In this document: positions 23,527-33,059 of the stretch, in pieces | Layout of the letters: the number at the start of each line of letters is the position of its first letter | How positions within the stretch are numbered: the stretch's first letter is position 1 | Assembly (NCBI GenBank): GCA_964511075.1 | Contig: CAZEDM010000008.1 | Coordinates: 1 to 64,000 of the forward strand | DNA length: 64,000 bases | Direction: 5' to 3' | From: CAZEDM01 sp964511075 | GTDB lineage: Bacteria > Zixibacteria > MSB-5A5 > RBG-16-43-9 | Made by a program: the position numbers and the translations under genes | The notes under the pieces: model-generated | What the model was told of the DNA's origin: nothing | The model's input: only the letters and a program-made list of their open reading frames with translations | The model's database searches: none

Positions 23527-26022
23527 ATGAGTAGTAAAGAAGAAAAATCCGTTCCCCTTTTTATTTTTGTAGCCTATTTATCTTTAATCCTGGGGATTTT
23601 TGGAACCATCAGACTATCTGAACGACCGGATATCAAGGCTGTTTTCGAAAAGTCTGATGGTTATCTGCAAGTGATCCAACTAACACTTGGAAGCAGAGCT
23701 GCAGATTCCGGACTGGAGAAGGGAGATCTTCTCTTAGAGGTTGACAATCACCCCGTAGGAGATAACAGCGATCTGAATTTCTACCTGGATCAGAAAAAAA
23801 TTGATGAATCGGTCGGCTTAACTCTAAAACGCGGGGATAAAACACTTCATTTAACAATCCCCTTGGAGAGAAAGAACAGCTGGTTATTTTTGCTGATAAA
23901 TTCTCTGGCAGGATTATTTCTGTGGGTTATCGGGGTCTTTGTTTTTCTAAAAGGGTCCAAAAACCAAGTTACAAGGGTATTCTTGCTCTCAACTTTATCT
24001 TTTTCCCTGGCTTTGTTCATCTCCTGGGAGGGTTTTCCTTATGGTCCTAAGGGGGTGAATTTTGTTTTGCCTTTCATTCAGATCACAGCCTATACTTTAA
24101 TCCCAGCTTTATTCCTGCATTTCTCTATCCTCTTCCCTAGAGAAAAGGAAGTTCCTATTTACCCCAGGCCTTTGGTATATTCACTATACCTTCCCAGTCT
24201 AGTGCTTATTCTTATGATGGAGGTATTCTACTGGAAGTCTGTTTCCGCTGACTCTTTAATGCTTTTCCGGACTTATAAAACACTATTTCTCTATTTTAGA
24301 ATATACCTTGTGGCTTATGTGCTCTTTGGACTTTTGGTCTTGTACCAAACATATAGCAAATTGGAATTCTTGGAGGATAGAAGGAAAATCAAGTGGATTT
24401 TCTGGGGGATTATCGTGGGCACTTTCCCCTTTATCTTTTTGCATACCCTTCCTGATGTTTTGTTCGGTCGGGCAGTTATCCCGGAGGTGGCCAATTATCT
24501 TTTCATGCTGCTGATTCCTATCTCTTTTGCCTTCTCCATCCTCAGATATCAGGTGATGGACATAGATGTTGTTATCAACCGTAGCCTGGTTTATTCCATC
24601 TTGACCGGTTTTATAGTATGCATATATCTTCTGGTGGTGGGGATATTAGGAGAGACACTTCACAGGCTCACCGGTTATACCGGGAGCCTTTTCCCTGTAT
24701 TAGCCACCCTTTTAGCCGCCTTACTTTTCTCTCCAGCTAAGAATAGGATAAGGGTACTGGTGGATAGGACCTTTTATCGAGTAAGATACGATTATCGAAA
24801 AGCAATCCAGAAGTTCACTCGTCAGTTAAATCTGTCCTTCACCCAAGACGAGCTTTTTGAGCTGATCTTCAGAAAACTCGAAGTGCTTTTAGCAGTCAAC
24901 CGGGCCCTGATATTTCTTAGAGAAGAGAAGTCGGAGGAATTTAAAACAGCCAAGTATTATGGATTCTCCCCAGAGGAGATAGAGGAAATTGATAAGGGTA
25001 AGAAAAGCTTGCTTTTGGGTTTAAGCAAAACCAGAAAGATACAGGGGTCTATGGGTTCCTGTTCTTTTAGGGAGATTCAAGTTTTTCCGGAAAATGATCT
25101 TCTGGGAAAATACGAAATCGCCTTGTCTTTTCCTTTGGCTGAAAAAGAAAACCTGATGGGCATACTTTTAACGGGCAAGAAAAAATCAGGGACCAGGTTC
25201 TCCGCTGAGGATGTTGAGCTGGTATATTTGATGGTACAGGAGGTAGCTTCTTCCCTGCAGAATGTAAAAATGAGGAAAAGGCTCTTAACTGAGCAGTTAG
25301 AGAAAGAGAGGTTAGAGGAGCTAAACAAGCTTAAGACGAAATTCATATCAAATGTCTCGCACGACTTAAAAACACCGCTAACTGCCATCCGTCTCTCAGT
25401 TGATAATGTACTGCAGGGAGTATGCGGGGAGGTCTCGAATGAAAGCAGAGAATGCCTGCAGCTGATCCGGGAAAGCACTTTACACTTTTCCCGGATGATA
25501 GAGAACCTTCTATTCCTATCCATGAGCGAATCGAGCAGACTGGTCTTAAACAAAGAGGAACTTTTTTTATCCTCGCTGCTTACCGAGGCTTGTAATATGG
25601 TTAAGCCTTTATCAGAGAAAAAAGGGGTCAGTTTAAAAAATGAGGAGATGAATGATATTTACGTTTATGCAGATAAGCATTCTCTATTGCAGATCCTTCT
25701 CAATCTACTGGACAATGCCATAAAATTTACCCCTGCAGGAGGAGAGGTCTCTGTTTCTGCAAAGGAGATAGAGGATAAGAAAGCTGTAGAGATCTCAGTT
25801 ACCGATAACGGGGTTGGAGTATCACCGGATAATTTGGACAAGATCTTTGAGAGATTCCACAAGATTGCTCCAGTCGGGGCCAAAGGAGGAAAGGGGTTGG
25901 GTATAGGGCTGGATATAGTGAGGAGCTTGGTTTATCTGCACGGCGGAGATATTAGAGTGGAAAGTCCTGTTAAAAGTACGGGTAGAGGGTCCAGATTTAC
26001 TTTTACCTTACCCCTGAATTAA
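23527..26022 (+). CDS. membrane sensor histidine kinase with PDZ, 7TM-like and GAF domains
   Basis: This 831-residue kinase has one membrane helix (about 10-29), then a PDZ-like domain (about 35-115; GSRAADSGLEKGDLLLEV). About eight further membrane helices run to about 400, with the RYQVMDIDVVINRSLVYSILTG linker seen in 7TM/GAF kinases of the PrsK type. A GAF domain follows (about 425-590), then HisKA with SNVSHDLKTPLTAI and a GHKL ATPase (LLDNAIKFTP, VTDNGVGV, GGKGLGIGLDIV). It presumably senses a membrane or envelope signal through PDZ and passes phosphate to the activator 19 bp downstream. ATG 23527 is used; TTG 23521 is an alternative. Neither has a ribosome site. Confidence 0.9.
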   Translation: MSSKEEKSVPLFIFVAYLSLILGIFGTIRLSERPDIKAVFEKSDGYLQVIQLTLGSRAADSGLEKGDLLLEVDNHPVGDNSDLNFYLDQKKIDESVGLTLKRGDKTLHLTIPLERKNSWLFLLINSLAGLFLWVIGVFVFLKGSKNQVTRVFLLSTLSFSLALFISWEGFPYGPKGVNFVLPFIQITAYTLIPALFLHFSILFPREKEVPIYPRPLVYSLYLPSLVLILMMEVFYWKSVSADSLMLFRTYKTLFLYFRIYLVAYVLFGLLVLYQTYSKLEFLEDRRKIKWIFWGIIVGTFPFIFLHTLPDVLFGRAVIPEVANYLFMLLIPISFAFSILRYQVMDIDVVINRSLVYSILTGFIVCIYLLVVGILGETLHRLTGYTGSLFPVLATLLAALLFSPAKNRIRVLVDRTFYRVRYDYRKAIQKFTRQLNLSFTQDELFELIFRKLEVLLAVNRALIFLREEKSEEFKTAKYYGFSPEEIEEIDKGKKSLLLGLSKTRKIQGSMGSCSFREIQVFPENDLLGKYEIALSFPLAEKENLMGILLTGKKKSGTRFSAEDVELVYLMVQEVASSLQNVKMRKRLLTEQLEKERLEELNKLKTKFISNVSHDLKTPLTAIRLSVDNVLQGVCGEVSNESRECLQLIRESTLHFSRMIENLLFLSMSESSRLVLNKEELFLSSLLTEACNMVKPLSEKKGVSLKNEEMNDIYVYADKHSLLQILLNLLDNAIKFTPAGGEVSVSAKEIEDKKAVEISVTDNGVGVSPDNLDKIFERFHKIAPVGAKGGKGLGIGLDIVRSLVYLHGGDIRVESPVKSTGRGSRFTFTLPLN

Positions 26023-26041
26023 TTTAGAGGAGAAAAAGATT

Positions 26042-27394
26042 ATGTCACAGGAAAAGATTTTAATAGTGGATGATGATCCAGAGATAAGAACTCTTTTATC
26101 AGAAAGACTAAAATTCCATCAATACCGGGTATCAACTTCCGAGGATGGGGAAGAGGGCCTTAAAAAATTCAAGAGCGAAGGAGCGGATTTGGTATTGCTG
26201 GATTTAATGATGCCGAAGCTGGGTGGGATCGAAACCTTAAACCGGATGAAGGAAGAAGACTCGGAGCTCATAGTGATAATGTTAACCGCCTTCGGCACGA
26301 TAGAGAAAGCAGTTGAAGCTATGAAAAATGGAGCTTATGATTTTATTCCCAAGCCCTGTGAGCCCGAACATATCCTTTTAACTATTGAGAAAGCATTGGA
26401 AAGGAAAAATCTGGCAAGGGAAAAGGAGTATCTGAAAGAGGAGATTGAGAGTCAATATGATATGGTCTGGGGTGAAAGCTCCGAGATGAAAAAGATTAGG
26501 GAGTTTGTCAGGAAAGTGGCTGATTCCAAATCCACAGTTTTAATTCAGGGTGAGAGCGGCACCGGGAAACAGGTATTAGCCCGGGCTATTCATAATCTGA
26601 GCCCCAGAAAAGATAAGCCTTTTGTGTATGTCAACTGTGTGGCCTTATCAGAGCAGCTCTTGGAAAGCGACCTTTTCGGGCATGAGAAAGGGGCTTTTAC
26701 AGGTGCTTATCAGAGGAAAAAGGGTCGACTGGAAACTGCTCACACAGGGGCTATTTTCTTAGATGAGATCGGGGATATAAGCCCGGTTATTCAGACCAAA
26801 TTCCTGCATTTCCTTGAATCAGGCGAGTTCGAAAGGGTGGGCGGCACTCAGACCCTGCAGGTGGATACGAGAATAATAGCTGCAACTAACAGGGATTTGT
26901 CCGTAGCCTTGGAGGAGAAAAAATTCAGGGAAGACCTTTTCTTCCGCTTGAACGTTATCTCCGTCACCCTCCCCCCACTACGTAGCAGAAAAGAGGATAT
27001 CCCCTTTTTAACCAATCACTTTTTAAGAAAATTCAATCAGGAGATGAAAAAGAAGATAATCTCTATTGAGCCAGATACTTTGGAATTGTTTTTATCCTAT
27101 CACTGGCCTGGAAATATCAGGGAGCTGCAGAATGTCTTGGAAAGAGCAATGGTTTTAGCCTCAGGCGATAAAATCACTCTTGACCTTGCCCTGCCCCAGT
27201 TGAGCCAGAAAGGAAGGAAGGAGATCTCACCTGGCATACCTTTAGAGGAGGGTTTGAAGAAGTTCAAAAAGGAGTTTATCTCTCAGACTCTATCTTTAAC
27301 TAAGAACAATCAATCCAAAGCTGCTGAATTCTTAGGAATTCAAAGAACTTATCTGAACAGGTTGATCAAGGAGCTGGGGATAAAATTAGAATAA
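26042..27394 (+). CDS. NtrC-family sigma54-dependent response regulator
   Basis: This 450-residue activator has a receiver domain (1-120; DDD at 10-12, phospho-Asp in VLLDLMMPK, Lys in FIPKPC). The AAA+ sigma54-interaction domain follows (about 143-370: Walker A GESGTGK, the sigma54 loop GAFTGA, Walker B IFLDEIGDI, R-fingers). A Fis-type helix-turn-helix ends it (NQSKAAEFLGIQRTYLNRLI). It follows the PDZ-GAF kinase with a 19-bp gap and AGAGGAG, so the two form a two-component operon. Phosphorylation would let it open sigma54 promoters; its targets are unknown. Confidence 0.95.
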   Translation: MSQEKILIVDDDPEIRTLLSERLKFHQYRVSTSEDGEEGLKKFKSEGADLVLLDLMMPKLGGIETLNRMKEEDSELIVIMLTAFGTIEKAVEAMKNGAYDFIPKPCEPEHILLTIEKALERKNLAREKEYLKEEIESQYDMVWGESSEMKKIREFVRKVADSKSTVLIQGESGTGKQVLARAIHNLSPRKDKPFVYVNCVALSEQLLESDLFGHEKGAFTGAYQRKKGRLETAHTGAIFLDEIGDISPVIQTKFLHFLESGEFERVGGTQTLQVDTRIIAATNRDLSVALEEKKFREDLFFRLNVISVTLPPLRSRKEDIPFLTNHFLRKFNQEMKKKIISIEPDTLELFLSYHWPGNIRELQNVLERAMVLASGDKITLDLALPQLSQKGRKEISPGIPLEEGLKKFKKEFISQTLSLTKNNQSKAAEFLGIQRTYLNRLIKELGIKLE

Positions 27395-27734
27395 ATGCCT
27401 CGTCTCTAAAGTAAGAAGAGGTTATCAAGTTTACCTATCTTTTTTAAAGCGATTCTTTTATATATATTCATACATATAAGTCTAATCTTCTATAACATCT
27501 TCTTTAAAAAATCTCCTTTTTGTAGGTCTTTATAAAATCAATCTTTACCTAAGTTTTTGGTTATCAAGGGGTTAATTCCATACATCTTTTTTCTTTATCT
27601 TTTTTATGCACAGGCATATCTATTGCGATTCCTTCTTAGCGAAAACTTTTAAAGGAGGAGGTGATTTAAAAAATATTAATTTAAGCTGTGTTTTATCTCA
27701 AACCGTTTACTTCAAATGTAAAAGGAGGAGACAA
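27395..27734 (+). other. intergenic leader of the 5'-nucleotidase gene
   Basis: These 340 AT-rich bp hold AAAGGAGGAGGTGAT followed by TTAAAAAA at 27651-27673, a near copy of the anti-SD element in the S8 protease leader (20447-20465). The real ribosome site AAAGGAGGAG (27720-27729) comes right before the ATG. No terminator follows the response regulator. Confidence 0.45.
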
Positions 27735-29906
27735 ATGAAAAGGTTAACAATTTTAGTGGTGGTCATTGGGATTCTAAGTGTCTTCTCATTGGCTCAAGCG
27801 CAGGTTGATACTCTAACTATCCTGCATCTGAATGATACCCATTCCCATCTTCTGCCCTATGGACCTAAGGATATCTCCAGCAACTGGACCTGGGGTGGAA
27901 TGGCAAGGATAGCCACCCTGGTGGGAATGAACAGGATGTCCGCGAACAAGGTCATGCTTCTGCATGCTGGAGACGTTTTCTTAGGTGATTTTATGTTTCA
28001 AAAATATCTAGGTATAGCGGAACTAGAAATTATGAAAGCCTTGGGTTATGACGCCTTAGCACTAGGTAATCACGAATTCGACCTCTACCCTTCCACTCTT
28101 AAGTATGTGCTGAATGAAGCAGGATTTCCAGGCTCAGGTTTTCCCATTCTGTGTGCTAATCTGGACTTAAGCGGTGACCCGGAATTGGGTTATTTTGTCC
28201 AGCCTTATACCATAAAAGAGTATGGAGATTTAAAAATTGGCATTTTAGGGCTTTTAACCGAGAGCACCAATCAAATCTCCAATCCTTCACCAGTTGCGGT
28301 GCTTCCGCCTTTATCTGTGGCTCAGATGTGGGTTGACTCTTTAAAGTATGGGCTGGACTGCGATATCGTGATTCTCCTTTCACACTTGGGTGTTTTCGAG
28401 GATCAATTACTGGCTTCCTCGGTAACCGGAATAGATGTTATTGTAGGAGGGCATACTCATACCACTCTTACTACACCAGTTCAAATCGGCAATACCTTGA
28501 TACTTCAGGCAGGTGAGTTTGGAAGATATTTGGGTAAGCTAACCCTTTATCTTAACGACAAGACTATCACCAACTGGAATTACCAGCTTCAGTCAGTAGA
28601 TTCATCTGTTCCGGAGGAACCAACTGTAGCCTATATGATTGGCACCTTATCTGCGGGGGTTGAGGCAGACCCAAGATTTGGTCCGGTCTATAGAGAGGTA
28701 GTATCTCAGGCTAAGACCGACCTTGAAAAACCTTTGGGTGAAGGATTGTTTAAAGATAACCCTCTGGGGAACTTAGTCTCTGATGCTATGAGAGATAAGA
28801 CCGGAACTGACATAGCCTTCTATCCTCAAGGCTTCTGTTCACAGACGATTTACGCAGGTCCAGTAAAAGGTGCGGATATCTGGCAGGCTATCCCTTACGG
28901 CTTTGATGAGGCAACCGGCTTGGGTTTCAAGCTGGCAACCTTTAAGACTGATGGGATGTCAATCATCTATGGCTTGGAGTTCTCCGTATATAATCTTCCC
29001 TATGTGGAGGATTTCTTCCTGCACTCTTCGAATTTCTCCTATGCTTATAACTCTATCAGCACACCTGGTTCCAGGGTAGATTACTCCTCGATTCTGGTTA
29101 ATGGTCAGCCCCTGAATCCTTATTCCAGCTATACGGTAACTGTGCCGGATGGGGTGATTCCCTTCTTAGGACAGATTCCAGGATTCCAGATCAATGACCT
29201 GGTAATAACTGACCATTTCGTCTATACAACTGTGAAGGATTTTATGGTATCTCTTTCTCCAGTTTCTTATTATACTGAAGGCAGAGTAGTTGACCTGTCT
29301 ATATTCTCTGATCCTGCTCAGGGGGCTGTTGCTCTTAAGGAAATCGTTGATGTTTACTCTGAGAATGGCTCGATCGATAACCGGGTTATCGCCTTTGTTT
29401 TGAAATGGCAGTTAAACCGGATTCATAACTTCCTACAAGAAGGGAAGTATGATAGAGCCATAAAAGCCCTGAAGGTCTTTAAGTGTTTAGTCAAAGCCCA
29501 ATCTGGAAGACATATCTCACCTGAGGCAGCAGATAAACTGATTTACTTTGCTGATAAACTTACAGAAAATGTGCCAAAACCTCTTTTTGCTGAAGAAAAG
29601 GAGTTCGAGGATAAAAAAGTCTTGCCGGAGAGCTTCCAGCTCTTTCAGAACTACCCCAATCCATTTAATCCGCAGACAGAGATCGCCTATAGTTTGCCTG
29701 AGGATTCCTACATTAAGCTCACCGTCTATAATTTGCTGGGCCAGAAAGTAAAAGCCCTGGTGGATGAATTTCAGATTGCCGGGCCAAGAAAGGTCATCTG
29801 GGATGGCAGAAATGAAGGTGGCGAGCGGGTAGCCAGCGGAATCTACTTCTACAAGCTGGAATCCAAAAACTTCATCCAGACCAAGAAGATGATTCTCACC
29901 AAGTAG
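27735..29906 (+). CDS. secreted 5'-nucleotidase/2',3'-cyclic phosphodiesterase family protein with sorting domain
   Basis: This 723-residue exoenzyme has a signal peptide (1-22, SLAQA). The metallophosphatase domain carries the two-metal motifs NDTHSH (Asp34, His36), GDVFLGD, GNHEFD and GGHTHT. The UshA-type C-terminal substrate domain follows (about 330-520; NLVSDAMRDKTGTDIAF). A helical spacer (about 540-620) and a sorting domain (NYPNPFN, YNLLGQKVKAL, GIYFYKLE, ends KKMILTK) complete it. It would hydrolyse extracellular nucleotides to nucleosides and phosphate at the surface. ATG 27735 has AAAGGAGGAG directly upstream; the frame extends 43 codons further without a signal peptide. A terminator follows at 29921. 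Confidence 0.93.
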   Translation: MKRLTILVVVIGILSVFSLAQAQVDTLTILHLNDTHSHLLPYGPKDISSNWTWGGMARIATLVGMNRMSANKVMLLHAGDVFLGDFMFQKYLGIAELEIMKALGYDALALGNHEFDLYPSTLKYVLNEAGFPGSGFPILCANLDLSGDPELGYFVQPYTIKEYGDLKIGILGLLTESTNQISNPSPVAVLPPLSVAQMWVDSLKYGLDCDIVILLSHLGVFEDQLLASSVTGIDVIVGGHTHTTLTTPVQIGNTLILQAGEFGRYLGKLTLYLNDKTITNWNYQLQSVDSSVPEEPTVAYMIGTLSAGVEADPRFGPVYREVVSQAKTDLEKPLGEGLFKDNPLGNLVSDAMRDKTGTDIAFYPQGFCSQTIYAGPVKGADIWQAIPYGFDEATGLGFKLATFKTDGMSIIYGLEFSVYNLPYVEDFFLHSSNFSYAYNSISTPGSRVDYSSILVNGQPLNPYSSYTVTVPDGVIPFLGQIPGFQINDLVITDHFVYTTVKDFMVSLSPVSYYTEGRVVDLSIFSDPAQGAVALKEIVDVYSENGSIDNRVIAFVLKWQLNRIHNFLQEGKYDRAIKALKVFKCLVKAQSGRHISPEAADKLIYFADKLTENVPKPLFAEEKEFEDKKVLPESFQLFQNYPNPFNPQTEIAYSLPEDSYIKLTVYNLLGQKVKALVDEFQIAGPRKVIWDGRNEGGERVASGIYFYKLESKNFIQTKKMILTK

Positions 29907-29920
29907 CATTAAGTCTTTCA

Positions 29921-29958
29921 AAAAAGAAGCCCTCTTTAAAAGAGGGCTTCTTTTTTTT
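29921..29958. terminator. Rho-independent terminator
   Basis: Stem GAAGCCCTCT / AGAGGGCTTC (10 bp, extended by A-T pairs), loop of five, then eight T. It is flanked by A on the other side, so it could also end the minus-strand run at 30057. Confidence 0.93.
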
Positions 29959-30056
29959 AAGTTAGCAGACTATTGCCAATTTATTTTTCAACTAACCAAA
30001 AACTACGTCTTTTTAACTCATACTAAGAAGCATAATTAAGTCGATTCATTGCTTTG

Positions 30057-30776
30057 TCATTTAGGAATAGTATTCACAAGTTTCCGAACTATCTTGCTTT
30101 TTACTTCACCCATTCTACCTTTTCCCATCTCGCAGGCTGCAGCCCTGACACAGATGACATCGACACCACTCTTCCAAAACCAAGGTAACTGAACGTCTGT
30201 GATCGAACCAGCAATCCAGGCTTCAAGCCCCTTTTTATGACAAGCCCGGGCAAACCTTGTTATCTGAGTCATGTCCATATAATCTAGCAAGCCCATTCCA
30301 ATATCTTTATTAAAGGTATCTATCAAAGTCCCATGTACTTTTGCTTCCGCTGAAATGTCTGGAGCCTCGTTTACAGGATCAACAAACTTTCTTTTGTCAT
30401 CATCCGCAAAAAAAGTAGCGATCAGTTTTTTTCTTTTGCACCAAAACAATACATTCCTCACTACTCTATTCATTATCTCCTTCGCATCTTCATACTCAAG
30501 GTCTGCAAGTCCAACCTTGATAATATCTGCACCTGCAACTGCAACTCCTAAAGCAGCCTGAGCGGCGGTACTCCACATAAACTGTTTTTCTCCGATGTTA
30601 GTAGAGACCTTAACTCTTTTAGGTACAGCATCGCGGATTGAATATATATTTAAAGGATATTGACTCCCCAATGCAGAAACCGGATACTCAGCGTCTACTA
30701 TATGGGCACCTCCTTTTACAGCCTCTAAAGCTTCTATTTTGCCCCTAACACTTACTAATAGTCTTTGTGTTTTCAC
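30057..30776 (-). CDS. MfnB-like ((5-formylfuran-3-yl)methyl phosphate synthase family) protein lacking the Schiff-base lysine
   Basis: This 239-residue TIM-barrel protein matches the DUF556/MfnB family: LLVSVRGKIEALEA, then GGAHIVDAEYPVSALGS. MfnB makes the furan of methanofuran from two glyceraldehyde 3-phosphates. In the archaeal enzyme this segment reads DVKNP, and its Lys (Lys27 of MJ1099 as I recall it) forms the Schiff base; here it is DAEYP, so Glu30 replaces it. The second lysine region (GTLIDTFNKD) is kept. The insert-rich, divergent sequence suggests another reaction or a binding role. It is the last gene of the speD-speE run, 40 bp after the CHAT-like gene. The cofactor pathway is not otherwise seen here. 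Confidence 0.75.
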   Translation of the reverse strand: MKTQRLLVSVRGKIEALEAVKGGAHIVDAEYPVSALGSQYPLNIYSIRDAVPKRVKVSTNIGEKQFMWSTAAQAALGVAVAGADIIKVGLADLEYEDAKEIMNRVVRNVLFWCKRKKLIATFFADDDKRKFVDPVNEAPDISAEAKVHGTLIDTFNKDIGMGLLDYMDMTQITRFARACHKKGLEAWIAGSITDVQLPWFWKSGVDVICVRAAACEMGKGRMGEVKSKIVRKLVNTIPK

Positions 30777-30816
30777 GTTTATATATAATGCTTCTTAGCA
30801 ATCTGTGGATTTACTA

Positions 30817-33054
30817 TCATTTTTCTCCCCCCCCCATGAGAAGTATTTCCAAGTACATTTGCACTACCTCATCTATTGTTTTCTTCGATATTTCTCGATG
30901 TTTAAAGAGAGTTACCCAATCAAATTCTTCTGCAATGATTTCAGTGAATCCATGATCAATAAGTTTATCTATAAGATATTTCAAATTATCAGCATCTATA
31001 AATTTTGCTCGTAGTTGAAGAGCCGAATTTATTTGATCATCAATGGACTCCATTTGATATTCCTTGAATTTTGAACCTATTACAAGGAAAAACACAAGAT
31101 GGGAATCTCTCTGATGATCTATTCTTATGCGCGGGGGATTTCTCAGGTAATCCTCCATTTGTCTATAATCGTCGATCTGAAATTTCTTGAATTCTTTGGC
31201 TGAAGATTTGCAGTCGTATAAGACTCGCCAGTGTTTCTCGCTTGGCCGTTTTGAAGTTGGCAAAATGAAATACCCATCCGGATATCTCTTAAAGAGTCTT
31301 TTATTACCCCACGCCTTTCCCTCTAAGCCGAAAAACTTATGAAAAATTTTAGATGTAATCTCTTCGACTATTTTCCATGAAGGCGGTTCTATATCTTTAA
31401 ACTCTAGAGGAATCTGTCCTTTCAAAGTGTCGTGCAAGTATTGAGCTAATAAGGAATAAGGCAAGGGGGCCAGCCTGTCCACTATGATATCGTCGACATG
31501 TGCTGGACCAGAATACTCAGCGAACTTTGAGGGTGGCATCACAGTAGGGAACAAGGTAAAAGAAGGATCTCCAAGAAGACAATAAAAAAGCCAACTTACA
31601 TCATCGATTTGTTCCTCTGTTTTTTCTGCTCTCTGCCGTAGTGTTTGCCGGGCTTGTCGTAGGGCCTCGCCTACTGTGATTGGGTGGTCCTTTACGCCTT
31701 TAAGCAATTTATCATAGAATGTCTCAACCATCACAGAAAATGACTTGTCAAAAATCGGCATTGAAGTGCACACGCAAGCACCCGCACCAATTTTCAGAAA
31801 GCCCTTAGCAAGGGCTTCGAAATCTTTTACATATTCGTCTCTTTGTTCAAAATCATATGTATTAAGAAAGACAAGAGGTAACTCCCTGAGGAAAGGTTTA
31901 TTCTCGCCTATCGAGAAAAGTTTCTGTGAACTAATTTTATTCTGTAAAATGTCAATGTCTAGTTCATGGGTAAACGACGTTAAATGAATTAACTTCAGTC
32001 CTGGAAGATGAGTTTTCACAAAATCTTTTAGTACATCCTGGTTGTATTCCCCTTTTCCACTTATTTCAATTATATTTTTTTCTGCGATTCCTCCATTTAC
32101 CAATACATACTTCAGTTTCGTTATATCATTATTGACATTCTCCAAAAATCGAGAACAAATTCTGGCCTTAAAAGGGAAGGGATCATAGTCCACCTTATGG
32201 TCTTTTCTCTGGGAACCTATTGAGGACTGAAAGCTCTCTATTTGTGAAGAAATCGAATCAATGTTTACAGTAATAGTCACTCCAGTTGTTGTGCCCTTGT
32301 CAACTAAAGTGAGTAATTTCGAGTAACATTTTCGCAAATAGTCCAATGCACATGTTTTGGCATTATCAGTTGGAGCTTTTTTGGACTCTTTTAATATTTC
32401 TTGAATATCTTGACTGAGAGCTTCTATAGCTGTTTTCAGGTCCTCCTGGTAATTATCATATACTATTGCAGCCTTAGCGTCCGATATTTTGCATATGATA
32501 CCCTTAGCCTCAACTCTTCTCTTTTGGTCAAAAAAACTCAAATCATCCAGATTAATGTGTTTATCTGTGGTTTCGGTAAATATTTTCCCAAGGGCGAATT
32601 TTTCACACAGAAATTGAGCAAGCATTCCCTCATTTTCAGCCAAATATGTCCACTCCCATGGGATTTCAAGATCGTTTGTTACTACTGTAAGACTGGTGTC
32701 TCTCAAGTTAGCTATGAACTTAAAGAAATCCGCTAATCCAAGGGAAGAAAAAATCTTTGTTGCCACAAATTTCTTGAGAGAATGAAGTGGAGTATAGTTC
32801 TGGAGAAAACCGAAGGTTACATAATCCTCATCTGTCCGATTTAACTCATTTTGTTCGAATTTTTCACAATATATGTAATGGCGGAGAAAGAGCTTGATAT
32901 TCTTAATGACCTTGTTTCTCGATCCTGAAATATCCTCAGTTTCTTTGGAGGGGATATAAGCGTATGTAGTGTCTTCCTTATCTATGAGGTGGGCATAATA
33001 CTTTGTCTTGTCTTGTGAAAGAGTTAATATCAGTACAGGTGAGTCATGGATCAT
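30817..33054 (-). CDS. CHAT-like protein with C-terminal PD-(D/E)XK nuclease-like domain
   Basis: This is a 745-residue protein. Residues about 120-505 look like a CHAT (caspase-like) domain: DLEIPWEWTYL at the start, LKLIHLTSFTH (His357/363) at the His strand, LVFLNTY at the Cys strand, FLKIGAGACVCTSMPIFDKSF, ITVGEALRQAR, and the end GDPSFTLF. The catalytic Cys position (normally LNACE) is Tyr400, so peptidase activity is doubtful. Residues about 585-665 show YPDGYF (Pro592-Asp593) and VLYDCKSS (Asp614-x-Lys616), a PD-(D/E)XK nuclease core. It starts 5 bp after the ATPase gene. I infer an effector of a conflict system; the fusion could equally be a regulated scaffold. Confidence 0.65.
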   Translation of the reverse strand: MIHDSPVLILTLSQDKTKYYAHLIDKEDTTYAYIPSKETEDISGSRNKVIKNIKLFLRHYIYCEKFEQNELNRTDEDYVTFGFLQNYTPLHSLKKFVATKIFSSLGLADFFKFIANLRDTSLTVVTNDLEIPWEWTYLAENEGMLAQFLCEKFALGKIFTETTDKHINLDDLSFFDQKRRVEAKGIICKISDAKAAIVYDNYQEDLKTAIEALSQDIQEILKESKKAPTDNAKTCALDYLRKCYSKLLTLVDKGTTTGVTITVNIDSISSQIESFQSSIGSQRKDHKVDYDPFPFKARICSRFLENVNNDITKLKYVLVNGGIAEKNIIEISGKGEYNQDVLKDFVKTHLPGLKLIHLTSFTHELDIDILQNKISSQKLFSIGENKPFLRELPLVFLNTYDFEQRDEYVKDFEALAKGFLKIGAGACVCTSMPIFDKSFSVMVETFYDKLLKGVKDHPITVGEALRQARQTLRQRAEKTEEQIDDVSWLFYCLLGDPSFTLFPTVMPPSKFAEYSGPAHVDDIIVDRLAPLPYSLLAQYLHDTLKGQIPLEFKDIEPPSWKIVEEITSKIFHKFFGLEGKAWGNKRLFKRYPDGYFILPTSKRPSEKHWRVLYDCKSSAKEFKKFQIDDYRQMEDYLRNPPRIRIDHQRDSHLVFFLVIGSKFKEYQMESIDDQINSALQLRAKFIDADNLKYLIDKLIDHGFTEIIAEEFDWVTLFKHREISKKTIDEVVQMYLEILLMGGGEK

Positions 33055-33059
33055 CGTCG

